Shown: positions 1 through 9,414 of the stretch, in pieces
How positions within the stretch are numbered: position 1 is the stretch's first letter
Layout of the letters: each line of letters starts with the position of its first letter
From: JAUWKC01 sp035529895
GTDB taxonomy: Bacteria; Planctomycetota; Phycisphaerae; Sedimentisphaerales; Anaerobacaceae
Direction: 5' to 3'
Assembly: GCA_035529895.1 (NCBI GenBank)
Contig: DATKVV010000096.1
Span: 1 to 64,000 of the forward strand
DNA length: 64,000 nucleotides
The notes under the pieces: model-generated
Told to the model about the DNA's origin: nothing
Databases searched by the model: none
The model's input: the letters and a program-made list of their open reading frames with translations, nothing else
Translations under genes and position numbers: made by a program

Positions 1-77
1 TTTTCCAACGCTTCGATGCGTTGTTTCAGTTGCGTGTTTTCCGTTTCCAGATGTTTGATATATGCGTTCTTGTCCAC
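1..77 (-). CDS. Partial coiled-coil N-terminus, possibly an IS66-type transposase
   Basis: The minus strand reads open from about position 101 to the left window edge. From a GTG at 77 it encodes about 25 residues with a charged, heptad-like pattern (IKHLETENTQLKQRIEAL), a typical leading coiled coil. Similar N-termini occur in IS66-family transposases, but also in many unrelated coiled-coil proteins. A second in-frame GTG lies at 101. The rest of the gene is outside the window, so the assignment is a guess from style only. Confidence 0.3.
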   Translation of the reverse strand, partial: MDKNAYIKHLETENTQLKQRIEALE

Positions 78-307
78 ACCAGAGTTATCGGACAGAAACA
101 CGCTTCTACATAAAACCTATTATTTCAGTGAACGCTTACAACTACTTTAAAACCCGCTTCATCACTAACACTATGAAACATGCCGGTTAGCCAAGCACAA
201 AATAGCTTTGATATGTACAACATTGTTGGTAAACTTACCGCCAAACAAATGCAGCCGGGATATGTATCGCCCGGTGCAGTAAACACAATACGAAATAGGT
301 GTAAGCA

Positions 308-1948
308 ATGGCTGATTATTCAATAAGTCCGGAAGGTGAAAGATTTGCTATTCCGAACGAGGCTGAGTACGCCGCGGAGTTCAAACGCATTGAGTCGCTG
401 GCCAGGACCGCCCGCGGCGATGGAAAAGAAATCATTGTCGTGATGGGGGTGGGTTTCGTTGGCGCCGTTATGGCCGCCATCATCGCCGATACGGTCGATA
501 AGAAGACAGGCAAACCCAGCAAGTTTGTGATTGGCTGCCAGCGGCCCAGCTTGCGGAGCTATTGGAAGATTCCGTTGCTCAACCAGGGCAAGTCGCCGGT
601 TAAGGCGGAAGACCCAGAGGTCGAGCCGATGATTGCCCGCTGTGTACTTGAGAAAAAGACACTTGTCGCCACCTGCAACAGCGATTGTCTTAAACTCGCC
701 GACTGCGTGGTTGTGGACGTTCAGTGCGACTACACAAAGAACGACCTCGGGAACATGCGGACCGGCAGAGCCGAAATGGGGGCGCTGGAGGCAACGATAA
801 AGACAATCGGCGAAAAGGTGCCGCCTGAATGCCTGACCCTTATCGAGACAACCGTCGCGCCCGGCACCACCGAGTTCGTCGCCTGGCCCATAATGAAAAA
901 GGCGTTCGCCGCCCGCGGTATTGACTCGGAGCCGTTGCTGGCGCACAGCTTCGAGCGGGTTATGCCCGGCAGGCACTACGTCTCATCTATACGGGATTTC
1001 TGGCGGGTCTGCTCCGGCTGCAATCAAGAGGCGAGAGAGCGCGTCGAAAAATTCCTCACAGAAGTGCTCAACACCGAACAATATCCGCTGACCGTTATGG
1101 ACCGCCCCATCGAGTCCGAGACAACAAAGATTGTTGAGAACTCCTACCGCGCAGCCATACTCGCATTCCTCGATGAGTGGAGCCTGTTCGCCGAGCGGAA
1201 CGGTGTGGACCTCATCAAGGTAATAAAGGCCATCAAGGTCCGGCCCACGCACTGCAACATCATTTTTCCCGGCCCCGGCATCGGCGGATACTGCCTGCCA
1301 AAGGACGGAGGACTCGGTTACTGGGCCTACAAGCACATCCTCGGCTTCGAGGACGACATCTTTAAGATGACCCCGGCGGCAATCGACATTAACGACACGC
1401 GCGGCCTCCACGTCGCCACGCTAACCAGAGACGCCCTGCGAAATATGGGCCGGCAGGTAGCCGGGGCAACCGTCCTTCTGTGCGGCGCCAGTTACCGCCA
1501 GGATGTCGGCGATACACGCTACAGCGGTTCGGAAATAGTCGTCAGAAAACTGACCGAAATGGGCGCGGAGATAAGAATCCACGACCCCTACGTCGAACAC
1601 TGGTACGAACTCGAAACACAGGAAACATATCCCGCGCCGGGGCACTCCTGGGCACGCTTCTTCCGCAATCAAAATGACCTGGTTAATATCCGCGTCCAGC
1701 AAAACCTTCCCGCCGCGATTAAGGCGGTTCAGGCGGTCATCCTCGCTGTGCCGCACGCGCCCTATCTGGAACTTGAACCCGACAAAATAGTCAAATGGGC
1801 GGGGGCGCCGCTGGCCGTGATTGACTGCTTCGGCATACTTGGCGACGATAAAATCCGTCGCTATTTCGAACTCGGGTGCGAAGTAAAGGCGCTCGGACGG
1901 GGACATATTCAGCGAATAAAAGAACAAGTGCGAAAAAAAGCGAAATAG
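308..1948 (+). CDS. Nucleotide-sugar dehydrogenase (UDP-glucose/GDP-mannose dehydrogenase family)
   Basis: A 546-residue cytoplasmic enzyme expected to oxidise the C6 hydroxyl of a UDP- or GDP-sugar to a uronic acid with two NAD+. The Rossmann motif GVGFVG is at residues 47-52. A conserved LIETTVAPGTTE segment follows, and the catalytic cysteine lies in GGYCLPKDGG (Cys329). The C-terminal substrate-binding half (ASYRQDVGDTRYSGS) is present. It is longer than the usual 430-450 residues because of about 40 extra N-terminal residues and internal insertions. ATG 308 has a weak AGGTG upstream. It starts an operon with a GT4 glycosyltransferase 24 bp downstream and a GH130 enzyme, pointing to a surface or storage glycan. 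The substrate nucleotide sugar cannot be decided from sequence. Confidence 0.88.
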   Translation: MADYSISPEGERFAIPNEAEYAAEFKRIESLARTARGDGKEIIVVMGVGFVGAVMAAIIADTVDKKTGKPSKFVIGCQRPSLRSYWKIPLLNQGKSPVKAEDPEVEPMIARCVLEKKTLVATCNSDCLKLADCVVVDVQCDYTKNDLGNMRTGRAEMGALEATIKTIGEKVPPECLTLIETTVAPGTTEFVAWPIMKKAFAARGIDSEPLLAHSFERVMPGRHYVSSIRDFWRVCSGCNQEARERVEKFLTEVLNTEQYPLTVMDRPIESETTKIVENSYRAAILAFLDEWSLFAERNGVDLIKVIKAIKVRPTHCNIIFPGPGIGGYCLPKDGGLGYWAYKHILGFEDDIFKMTPAAIDINDTRGLHVATLTRDALRNMGRQVAGATVLLCGASYRQDVGDTRYSGSEIVVRKLTEMGAEIRIHDPYVEHWYELETQETYPAPGHSWARFFRNQNDLVNIRVQQNLPAAIKAVQAVILAVPHAPYLELEPDKIVKWAGAPLAVIDCFGILGDDKIRRYFELGCEVKALGRGHIQRIKEQVRKKAK

Positions 1949-1972
1949 CGTCGGACGTTCGAGGCGGGCAAA

Positions 1973-3025
1973 ATGGACCTTAAGAGCAAAAGAATTGCTG
2001 TCTTGGCGCCCGTTGCCTGGCGGACGCCCCCGCGAGCTTACGGCGCATGGGAAACCGTCGCCGGCAATATCACCGAGGGACTGGTCGCACGAGGCTGGAA
2101 AAACATCACCCTCTTCGCAACTAAAGAATCAATCACAAAGGCAAAGCTCGTCGGCTGGATTGAGAGGGGCTATGAAGAAGACAAGTCGCAAGTCCCCCTC
2201 GTCTCCACCTGTCTGCACATTTCAAAGGTAATGGAGAGGGCCCATGAGTTCGACCTCATCCATAACAACTTCGACTACCTCCCGCTCACCTACCTTCGCC
2301 TTATCAAAACCCCGATGCTCACCACCATCCACGGCTTCTCCGAGCCCGATATCCTGCGGGTCTACCGCGACCACAAAGACACGTACTACGTTTCCATCAG
2401 CGATTCCGACCGGGACGCCGAATTACCCTATCTGGCCACCGTTTACAACGGCATCGACCTTTCCAACCTCACTTTCAGGCAAACACCGGGCGACAAGCTC
2501 GTCCATTACGGACGCATACACCTGGATAAGGGTACCCATTTGGCCATTGAGCTGGCCAAAAAATGCGGGATGGACCTGATAATAGCCGGCATAATCCAGG
2601 ACCAGGATTATTTCGACAATGCTCTGAAACCACACATCAATAATTCTTCCATCCAATACATCGGCCCCGTTAACCCCGTGCAGCGTGATGCGCTGCTTAA
2701 AGAAGCTTATGCGGTTGTTCATCTTAATACCATTCCCGAACGATTCGGTCTGGTGATGGCCGAGTCTATGGCCGCGGGCGTGCCGGTAATTGCGATGGAC
2801 TTGGGCTCCTGCCGAGAGGTCATCGCTGACGGCCAAACCGGCTATCTTGTAAATAGTGTCGACGAAGCGGTCGAGGCCGTGGCCGAAATAGACAAAATCG
2901 ACCGCAGGAAATGTCGCCAAAGGGTTGAAGAGAACTTTACGATTGACCGTATGGTTTCCAACTATGAAAAGGTCTACGCCGAAATCTTCAGGCGAGAGCA
3001 AGAAAAAAAGAAAAGGCAGCAGTGA
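1973..3025 (+). CDS. Glycosyltransferase family 4 (GT-B fold)
   Basis: A 350-residue retaining glycosyltransferase, probably cytosolic or at the inner membrane face. The N-terminal acceptor domain carries HNNFDYLPL and TTIHG. The C-terminal nucleotide-sugar domain begins with VHYGRIHLDKGTHLAIELAK and has the GT4 E-x7-E signature in ERFGLVMAESMAAGVPVIA near residues 255-270, followed by CREVIADGQTGYLV. The family transfers mannose, glucose or related sugars; donor and acceptor are unknown here. It lies 24 bp after the dehydrogenase and 9 bp before the GH130 gene, so the three are almost certainly co-transcribed. The charged tail EQEKKKRQQ is unremarkable. Confidence 0.88.
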   Translation: MDLKSKRIAVLAPVAWRTPPRAYGAWETVAGNITEGLVARGWKNITLFATKESITKAKLVGWIERGYEEDKSQVPLVSTCLHISKVMERAHEFDLIHNNFDYLPLTYLRLIKTPMLTTIHGFSEPDILRVYRDHKDTYYVSISDSDRDAELPYLATVYNGIDLSNLTFRQTPGDKLVHYGRIHLDKGTHLAIELAKKCGMDLIIAGIIQDQDYFDNALKPHINNSSIQYIGPVNPVQRDALLKEAYAVVHLNTIPERFGLVMAESMAAGVPVIAMDLGSCREVIADGQTGYLVNSVDEAVEAVAEIDKIDRRKCRQRVEENFTIDRMVSNYEKVYAEIFRREQEKKKRQQ

Positions 3026-3034
3026 GGCAGTGCA

Positions 3035-3970
3035 ATGAAGAAGGAATTTGTCAAACGCTACGAGGGAAATCCGATTCTAACAAAGGATGATATCCCATAT
3101 CCGGTGGAGACCGTACACAACGCCGGCGTTGCAAAATTCAACGGCACATACATGATGCTCTTTCGCTCACACCTTGCCACCGGCCGGTCCATTATCGGCC
3201 TGGCCGAAAGCGAGGACGGCTTTCATTTCAATGCGCGGCCTGAACCTTTTATGGTGCCGAGCAAAGAACCGGTTTTCTGCGAGTATGAAGAGTACGGCGT
3301 CGAAGACCCTCGCATCACCCCTCTCGAAGGAGAATATTACATAACATACAGCGCCTATTCCCGACACGGCGTCCGAATGGGGCTGGCCAAAACCGCCGAC
3401 TTCAAGTCCGTCGAAAGAGTCGCCTTCATTACCCAGGCCGACTACAGAAACACCGTCCTCTTCCCCGAGAAAATCAACAACAGATATGCAAAACTGGACC
3501 GCCCGAATTCGGAGATAAGCCCCTGGGCCATCTGGATAAGTTACTCGCCCGACCTGCGCCACTGGGGCGACTCACGAATCGTAATGAAACCCGTAACCTA
3601 CCACTGGGACCAGATGAAAATCGGCCCCGGCGCGCCCCCCATTCGTACCGACAAGGGCTGGCTGAATATTTATCACGGCGTTTTCCCGACAATGGATGGC
3701 TGCGTGTATCGCCTTGGCACAGCTTTACACAAACTCGACGACCCCTCGAAGGTTCTCGGCGTCGCCGACCGCTGGATTCTCCAGCCCGAAGACCCTTGGG
3801 AACTCGTCGGCTATGTGCATAACGTCGTATTCACTTGCGGCGCCGTGCCGGAGGATGACGGGACTTTGAAGCTTTATTGGGGCGGCGCCGACAAGGTAAT
3901 ATGCGCCGGAACCGCCATAATCGACGAGCTCGTCGACCTGTGCCTGACAAACTCCCGACCCGCAATTTAG
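3035..3970 (+). CDS. Glycoside hydrolase family 130 (beta-mannoside phosphorylase-like)
   Basis: A 311-residue five-bladed beta-propeller enzyme. GH130 members phosphorolyse, or sometimes hydrolyse, beta-mannosides and related linkages to give mannose 1-phosphate. Visible family features are the N-terminal RYEGNPILTKDDIPYPVETVHN, the acid-containing GVEDPRI (about residues 87-93), and the phosphate-site region KIGPGAPPIRTDKGWLNIYHGV. There is no signal peptide, so action is cytosolic. Last gene of the glycan operon and 9 bp before the stop of a convergent hydrolase. The operon could either recycle a mannose-containing glycan or assemble one by reverse phosphorolysis; the linkage is not predictable. 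Confidence 0.9.
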   Translation: MKKEFVKRYEGNPILTKDDIPYPVETVHNAGVAKFNGTYMMLFRSHLATGRSIIGLAESEDGFHFNARPEPFMVPSKEPVFCEYEEYGVEDPRITPLEGEYYITYSAYSRHGVRMGLAKTADFKSVERVAFITQADYRNTVLFPEKINNRYAKLDRPNSEISPWAIWISYSPDLRHWGDSRIVMKPVTYHWDQMKIGPGAPPIRTDKGWLNIYHGVFPTMDGCVYRLGTALHKLDDPSKVLGVADRWILQPEDPWELVGYVHNVVFTCGAVPEDDGTLKLYWGGADKVICAGTAIIDELVDLCLTNSRPAI

Positions 3971-3979
3971 CCAGACCGC

Positions 3980-4828
3980 TTATTTTCGCCGTCTGTCCAT
4001 GAACAGAATAATCCTGTCGTACTTCTGCGGCGAGAGAACCTCTTTCAGTATCCTGCGGATTTCCCCCATGGGAGTTCTCTGGGTCGTATGGGTGATAATG
4101 ATATGCTCATTGTTGAGCTTCTCCATTAGCTCCGCAAATTCGTTTATGTGCATGTGTCTGCCCGCCTCGGCCCTGCCCGAGTGGTCCGTCTCGTAGAAGG
4201 TACACTCGGCGATTAAAATCTTGCTCTCGACAATATATTTCAACTGCGAAAAATCGACATACTGCGTATCACCGAGATAGGTAACAATCGGAATCTCCAG
4301 CGGGTAATCGATTTCTATCCCCTGCTTTTTCAGCTCCACAATTTGCGGCCCCGTAAGCTGTGCATACTCCGGCTTTATCTTCTTTCGTTTTTCGATAACG
4401 CTGTACCCGACCGAGCCTCTACTGTGCTTTGTGGGAAATACGCGGGTAAACAAATTCGGTTTTATCTGGTACTCGTCGCCGGCCTTCACCCCGACCAGAT
4501 TAGCCGGTATTGTATTGCCGTCCAGCCGGCCCCACGCATCGATAATCTCCATCATGGGTTCCAGCAGATTCTCGGGCGCCAATACCGTACCCGGAGACTG
4601 GCCGCAGAAATTCCGATGGGACAGGTAATAGGCAATCCCCGCCGCGTGGTCCATGTGCCCGTGCGTCAGCAGAATATGGTTTATCGGGATAATCTGGTCC
4701 GGCGCCTTGCCCACGTCGAAGCAAACGTCAAGCTGCGGCATCGCCACCACTGTCTCCTCTGCCGCGACCGAATAGCCGATGATTTCCAGCTCGTCTATCT
4801 TGATATGTGCTAAATTATGGCTCGGCAT
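3980..4828 (-). CDS. Metallo-beta-lactamase fold hydrolase, RNase Z-like
   Basis: A 282-residue metal-dependent hydrolase. The zinc motif HGHMDH is at residues 56-61, with later metal ligands suggested by YLGDTQYVDF and by ITHTTQRTPM near the C-terminus, and KHSRGSVGY in the middle. The arrangement resembles the RNase Z/ElaC side of the superfamily, which processes tRNA 3' ends, but several histidines are less canonical and a different phosphodiesterase role is possible. The gene is convergent with the GH130 gene, with nine bases between the two stop codons, and is alone on its strand. No signal peptide. Confidence 0.72.
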   Translation of the reverse strand: MPSHNLAHIKIDELEIIGYSVAAEETVVAMPQLDVCFDVGKAPDQIIPINHILLTHGHMDHAAGIAYYLSHRNFCGQSPGTVLAPENLLEPMMEIIDAWGRLDGNTIPANLVGVKAGDEYQIKPNLFTRVFPTKHSRGSVGYSVIEKRKKIKPEYAQLTGPQIVELKKQGIEIDYPLEIPIVTYLGDTQYVDFSQLKYIVESKILIAECTFYETDHSGRAEAGRHMHINEFAELMEKLNNEHIIITHTTQRTPMGEIRRILKEVLSPQKYDRIILFMDRRRK

Positions 4829-4943
4829 CTGCTTTCTCTGGGCCCAAAAACCCTGTGAAAGCCTAATAGTAAAGATGGCCGCCGGTTATGTCAATCTGTT
4901 TCTGATGTCCCTGCCGATACTTACATAGTTACCGGGAATCAAT

Positions 4944-4972
4944 TTGTCGACGGAAAATCAATCTGTTATACT
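4944..4972 (+). promoter_or_regulatory. Sigma70-type promoter of the first spermidine-synthase-like gene
   Basis: TTGTCG at 4944-4949, a 17-bp spacer and TATACT at 4967-4972, about 30 bp before the start codon at 5002. The second paralog at 16195 has the same architecture (TTGTTC, 17 bp, TATAAT) at the same distance, which strengthens both calls. Confidence 0.6.
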
Positions 4973-5001
4973 TTTTCCTGACAAAATGTTAGGAGATACA
5001 T

Positions 5002-7221
5002 ATGGGCAAATCCAGCAGTTTTTCTTCAATCCTCGTTCCCAGCTTAACGGTTTTTTTTTCAAACGTATGTATAATGGTCCTTGAACTGGTTGCAGGCCGG
5101 CTCGTCGCCCGTGAGCTTGGGTCATCTTTATATACGTGGACCTCGGTAATAGGTGTAGTTTTGGCGGGCATCAGCATAGGTAATTACATCGGCGGGCGCA
5201 TCGCAGACCGTTTCCAGGCAAGAAAAACCCTATCCGTGCTTTTTGGAATCTGCTCGGTAACATGTGTGGGGGTTGTTGTCCTGAATAATCTCGTTGTCGA
5301 TTGGGTGTTTTTATGGTACCTCAGATGGCCTTTGCGAATCTTTAGTCACGTCTGCCTCGTATTCCTCATTCCATCCATGATGCTCGGGGCGATAAGTCCG
5401 GTAGTTGCGAAGATGGCCCTCGACCGAGGATTGCCGCCCGGCAGAACCGTCGGAGACATATACGCCTGGGCGGCCGCAGGCAGCATTGCAGGAACGTTCC
5501 TGGCCGGTTTCTACCTTATCGCCGCGATGGGCACAATTCCCATCATCTGGACCATCGGCGCCGCTTTGCTGCTGATGGCCGTCTTGTACTGGGCAAGATT
5601 CTGGGTGATATACCTGTGGGCCGCTGTCTTTATTGCGTTGATAACGACTGGAATGGCCCCAATCGAGTGGGCCGAGCGCACAGGCGCGGACTTCGCATTG
5701 AGAGCAAAGCCGGACCCAAACGTTTTGTACGAGGACGAGACTCAGTACAACTATATCGCCGTCAAACAACTCTCCAGCAGCCCGGACAGACGCGATTTTA
5801 TTCAGGATAAGCTCGTCCACAGCCAGATAATAATGGAGAACATCACGGACCTGCAATATGCCTACTCGCAGATTTACGCCGCAGTAACACGTCGCCTCAG
5901 TCGCCAAAAGAGCAAGCTTTCGGTTTTGGTAATCGGAGGAGGAGGCTATGTGTTCCCCCGTTACGTTAAGCGACTCTGGCCACAAAGCCATGTCGACGTA
6001 GCCGAAATTGACCCGGGTGTAACAGAGGCCGCCGTACGGGCGTTCGGCCTCGAGAGCAATACTACAATCAATACCATGACCATGGATGCCCGTAATTATG
6101 TTGACGAGATGCTCGAGAGCCAACGTAACGGCCGGCACGTACCGCAATACGATTTCATATACGAAGATGCCATCAATCATTACTCGGTGCCATATCAGTT
6201 GGTAACCAAAGAATTCAATGACAATATCGCCCGGTTTCTCGCGGATGACGGCGCGTATATGATTAACTTGATAGATATGTTCGAGAGCGGATTGTTCCTC
6301 GGTTCGATTGTCAATACCCTCAAGGAGACTTTTCAACATGTCTATGTGGTCGCAGACGCGCTGCCCGATTCTTATCGCAATACCTTCGTAGTTATTGCCG
6401 CAAAGCGGGAAATTAATCTTGAAAACCTGGGCGATGATGAAACCATAAAAAGGCTGGATCTATGGATATTCAGTAATTCTGATATGAAAAACCTCGGAGA
6501 AAAAGCCCGCGAAATTGTTCTGACGGATGACTATGCCCCGGTTGAAAACCTGCTCGCCCCTGTAGTGGACCAAAGTACCCTGGATTATATATTTTCCAAA
6601 GGCAAGGATCTCGCAGAAGAACTCCGCAGCGAGGGTAAATTCAAGCAGAGTATCGCCGTATATAAAGAACTTCTTAAGGTCCGCCCCGCAGTCAGCATCT
6701 ATCGTGAAGTCGCCGCTATCATGATACAGCAGCGCCAGGGCACACTCGAGGAAGCGGCAGAACTATTGCGGCAGGCTGTTGAACTCGGCAAAAAAGCGAG
6801 AATCCGATTTGGTTTGGCGGGGGTTCATCTTGACTTGGCTCTGGCAATGAAAGAATTGAAGCAGCCGGCCAAATCGAGAGAACATTTTGCCCAAGCTATA
6901 GAAGGATTTCAGAAAGAGCTGAGCAAGAAGCCTGAATCAATCGAGGCGATTGCCGGCCTGGGCATTGCCCTGACGGAAACGGGCCGGTTCAATGACGGAA
7001 TTGGGTACCTCCAGCAGGCTGTAAACATCAGCCCCCTTGATGTCCAAAAGCATCTCATGCTCGCCCGGGCGTTTGCAGAGCAAAAACATTACGATAAAGC
7101 TATTGAGAAATTACGCGATAGCATGGGCTTCATGCTGGAGCAAGGCCGAAAAAAAGAGGCCGCAGAACTGCAGAGTCTTCTGGAGGCGATTGAACTTGAA
7201 AAATCCCAATACGCAAAGTAG
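5002..7221 (+). CDS. Membrane spermidine-synthase-like/TPR fusion protein (copy 1)
   Basis: A 739-residue three-part protein. Residues 1-215 are strongly hydrophobic with about six or seven membrane segments (LVAGRLVAREL, GISIGNYIGGRIADR), like the N-terminus of fused MFS/spermidine-synthase proteins. Residues 230-490 form an aminopropyl/methyltransferase-like domain with the SAM-type loop VIGGGGYVFPRYV near 310 and an acidic AEIDPGVTEAA after it. Residues 520-739 are TPR repeats. Real polyamine synthesis is unproven; membrane-fused relatives often lack it. AGGAG lies 7 bp before ATG 5002. A close paralog lies at 16195-18426. No neighbouring polyamine gene such as speD or speA is visible. Confidence 0.8.
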   Translation: MGKSSSFSSILVPSLTVFFSNVCIMVLELVAGRLVARELGSSLYTWTSVIGVVLAGISIGNYIGGRIADRFQARKTLSVLFGICSVTCVGVVVLNNLVVDWVFLWYLRWPLRIFSHVCLVFLIPSMMLGAISPVVAKMALDRGLPPGRTVGDIYAWAAAGSIAGTFLAGFYLIAAMGTIPIIWTIGAALLLMAVLYWARFWVIYLWAAVFIALITTGMAPIEWAERTGADFALRAKPDPNVLYEDETQYNYIAVKQLSSSPDRRDFIQDKLVHSQIIMENITDLQYAYSQIYAAVTRRLSRQKSKLSVLVIGGGGYVFPRYVKRLWPQSHVDVAEIDPGVTEAAVRAFGLESNTTINTMTMDARNYVDEMLESQRNGRHVPQYDFIYEDAINHYSVPYQLVTKEFNDNIARFLADDGAYMINLIDMFESGLFLGSIVNTLKETFQHVYVVADALPDSYRNTFVVIAAKREINLENLGDDETIKRLDLWIFSNSDMKNLGEKAREIVLTDDYAPVENLLAPVVDQSTLDYIFSKGKDLAEELRSEGKFKQSIAVYKELLKVRPAVSIYREVAAIMIQQRQGTLEEAAELLRQAVELGKKARIRFGLAGVHLDLALAMKELKQPAKSREHFAQAIEGFQKELSKKPESIEAIAGLGIALTETGRFNDGIGYLQQAVNISPLDVQKHLMLARAFAEQKHYDKAIEKLRDSMGFMLEQGRKKEAAELQSLLEAIELEKSQYAK

Positions 7222-7306
7222 CATCACAGGTAAAGATATCACACCGGTGTATTGCGCCGTCCAAACGGATACAACCAACGACTCTGGTTGAAAGGATCTT
7301 CTCTCG

Positions 7307-8035
7307 ATGCCAGATAAGCGAACTCATAGAGGACCGCATCCGGCGGATGCAAAATTATTTGCTCCGGCGGCGATTGGCGACCTGCAATCGGCCCTTGCCG
7401 ATTTCTCGCTCCTGCTCACGAAAGGCTATGCCGAAAAAAGCGCTCTGAAACTTGTCGGCGACAGGCTCTCGCTGACCGAACGGCAAAGACTGGCGGTTAT
7501 GCGCAGCGCATGCTCCGACCAGCAGTTCGCCTCCCGAAATCAACGTTGCGTCGCTATTGAAAACATTGCCGGCCGGCCCATTGCTGTCGATGGCTACAAT
7601 ATACTAATAACCGTCGAGGCGGCAATGAGCGGCGGCGTGGTCTTTAAAGGCCGCGACGGCTGCTTTCGAGACTTGGCCAGCATACACGGCACATACCGCA
7701 AAGTTACCGAAACCATACCCGCCGTGGAGCTTATAGGCCGGTTCTTGAAACAAATCGGCGTAACCGAAGCCAAATGGCTGCTCGACAGTCCCGTCTCCAA
7801 CAGCGGCCGCCTCAAAACCCTGATTGGTCAACTGGCGCAAAAAAATCAGTGGAACTGGGACATCAGGCTTCTGCCCAGCCCGGATGCTGAACTGGCAAGA
7901 ACCGACATGATTGTGGCCAGCACCGACAGCGCCGTGCTCGACCGCTGCAAGAAATGGGTCAATCTGGCCCGGTCAATTATCGAAAACAAACTCCCGCAGA
8001 CCCGCCTCGTGGATTTGTCCTCGGCAGCAGGGTAA
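7307..8035 (+). CDS. DUF434 domain-containing protein
   Basis: A 242-residue soluble protein matching the DUF434 family. The N-terminal half has LLLTKGYAEKSALKLVGDR and LTERQRLAVMR. The C-terminal half has PIAVDGYNILITVEAAM, ASIHGTYRK and LDSPVSNSGRLK. In the family the conserved aspartates and DGYN motif suggest a nuclease-like or nucleotide-binding role, but no function is established that I know of. AAAGGA lies about 12 bp upstream of ATG 7307. It follows the spermidine-synthase-like gene by 85 bp on the same strand and may share its transcript. Confidence 0.8.
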   Translation: MPDKRTHRGPHPADAKLFAPAAIGDLQSALADFSLLLTKGYAEKSALKLVGDRLSLTERQRLAVMRSACSDQQFASRNQRCVAIENIAGRPIAVDGYNILITVEAAMSGGVVFKGRDGCFRDLASIHGTYRKVTETIPAVELIGRFLKQIGVTEAKWLLDSPVSNSGRLKTLIGQLAQKNQWNWDIRLLPSPDAELARTDMIVASTDSAVLDRCKKWVNLARSIIENKLPQTRLVDLSSAAG

Positions 8036-8211
8036 GTATCAACCGCCGCTGCTCTCGCGGATATGCCCCCATTGAAATCGCACAGCGCCCGGCCTGCTGT
8101 TTGTCAACCGCCTGCAATTCCAATTCCATCCGCCGAAAACATCAGGAAGATTAACGAATTAAACCCAATCGTTTGCGGGTGATTCCCGATTTATTCTCAG
8201 CCGCAACCCAA

Positions 8212-8243
8212 TAAAAAAGGCCGGTCTTTATGAGGGACCGGCC
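8212..8243 (-). terminator. Rho-independent terminator after the minus-strand prepilin gene
   Basis: An 8-bp perfect stem, GGCCGGTC (8219-8226) with GACCGGCC (8236-8243), and a 9-nt loop. Read on the minus strand it is followed by a T-rich tract. It sits 37 bp beyond the stop of the gene at 8280-9164. Confidence 0.75.
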
Positions 8244-8279
8244 TGTCCGTGCAACGACCATTCTCCACAATCCCAGACC

Positions 8280-9164
8280 TCACTGGTACTGCAGCATCCA
8301 TGCCGGGAATACCGGCGTGCTTACGGTCCAGCCAGGGTACCAGTAAAGGTCCCACAATTCCGTCAGCCAGATGCTTCTGACCGACAAATCGCCAAAAAGA
8401 CCGTTCGAGCGCCCCCTGTGCCGGTCAACGCAAAAACGCATCATGAAAACATTTTCGGTGCCCAGGTGAGGGTCATCAGCGTAAGCAGGGGCCTGGTCCG
8501 AGGGACGTGGATAACCTTCACACCAATAGCAATCCCGTACCACGGGGACCCTGTTCGCATTCTTTGTGGGTATGCGCCCCCATCGCTCTACCGTCACCCC
8601 ACCCTCTGTCTTGGACCCGCGGTTATAGCACCAGGAATTAAAACCATAGCTGCCGTACACATAATTGTCGTCGTAATGGATATACAGGCCCCAGGTCGAG
8701 AAACGGGTCGATTCCCGCGTCCGGTGACCTTGCTTATCAACCGGCGGTTTGTTGGCCGTGGGACAGCACAGCAACCCAAAACTGCGCTGAGAAGTCACCG
8801 CCGCTGAAGATGCCGTCGACAGAGAAGTCACCGCCGCTGACGATGCCGTCGGCGGATGTGCCATGCTGGTATAGTAAGGGGCGAGGATAAGCCACCACGC
8901 GTGGTCGTCCCTGTCCGCCTCCAGCTCATACGGCGCTTCCGATGGAGGTCCGTCGTATTCACCGCCGCTCATAAACTTGCCGTCATTATCACCGGTAAAC
9001 ATCCCAAAGATAACAGCCCATTGGTGCAGGTTCGACTGGCAGACAATTGACTTTGACTGTATCTTTACGCGGTCTATCGCCGGCAGCAGAATAGACATCA
9101 ATAGCGCAATAATCGCTATTACCACCAAAAGTTCTATTAATGTAAATCCTCCTCGCCTGTGCAT
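8280..9164 (-). CDS. Prepilin-type (type II secretion-like) exported protein
   Basis: A 294-residue protein with a class III signal: basic MHRRGG, cleavage glycine, then FTLIELLVVIAIIALLMSILLPA with Glu at +5. After cleavage it would be anchored by the hydrophobic helix in a pseudopilus or at the cell surface. The C-terminal VDRHRGRSNGLFGDLSVR matches the planctomycete prepilin style, in which many such genes stand alone. Residues near 112-132 contain a tandem duplication (TASSAAVTS twice) caused by a 33-bp DNA repeat. There are no pilus assembly genes nearby. The minus-strand terminator at 8212-8243 ends the unit. Confidence 0.8.
   Translation of the reverse strand: MHRRGGFTLIELLVVIAIIALLMSILLPAIDRVKIQSKSIVCQSNLHQWAVIFGMFTGDNDGKFMSGGEYDGPPSEAPYELEADRDDHAWWLILAPYYTSMAHPPTASSAAVTSLSTASSAAVTSQRSFGLLCCPTANKPPVDKQGHRTRESTRFSTWGLYIHYDDNYVYGSYGFNSWCYNRGSKTEGGVTVERWGRIPTKNANRVPVVRDCYWCEGYPRPSDQAPAYADDPHLGTENVFMMRFCVDRHRGRSNGLFGDLSVRSIWLTELWDLYWYPGWTVSTPVFPAWMLQYQ
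8791..8856. repeat. Two-copy 33-bp tandem repeat inside a prepilin gene
   Basis: Copies begin at 8791 and 8824. They share GAAGTCACCGCCGCTGA and GATGCCGTCG, differ at one visible base in between and diverge near the end. The period keeps frame and adds 11 residues. Confidence 0.8.
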
Positions 9165-9414
9165 AATTGTACTTCCTGCTAAACTCCTGTTATAAAACCG
9201 GCCACCTTTATTTGCATTTAAAAGCCATTTTATCGCGTAATCCCTGCCAAGTCAACGAGGGCTTGCTTTCATTATGCCGGTAAAATTCTCACCGGAAACA
9301 CCCGATACACAAAAAGTACGGCCGGGTCGGGCAAAATCTTAATAAATTTGAAAAATTTCCCAAAAAAACCGTTACCTTTTGCCGTCTTGCGCACCATAAC
9401 TGTAGCAGCTTTGA

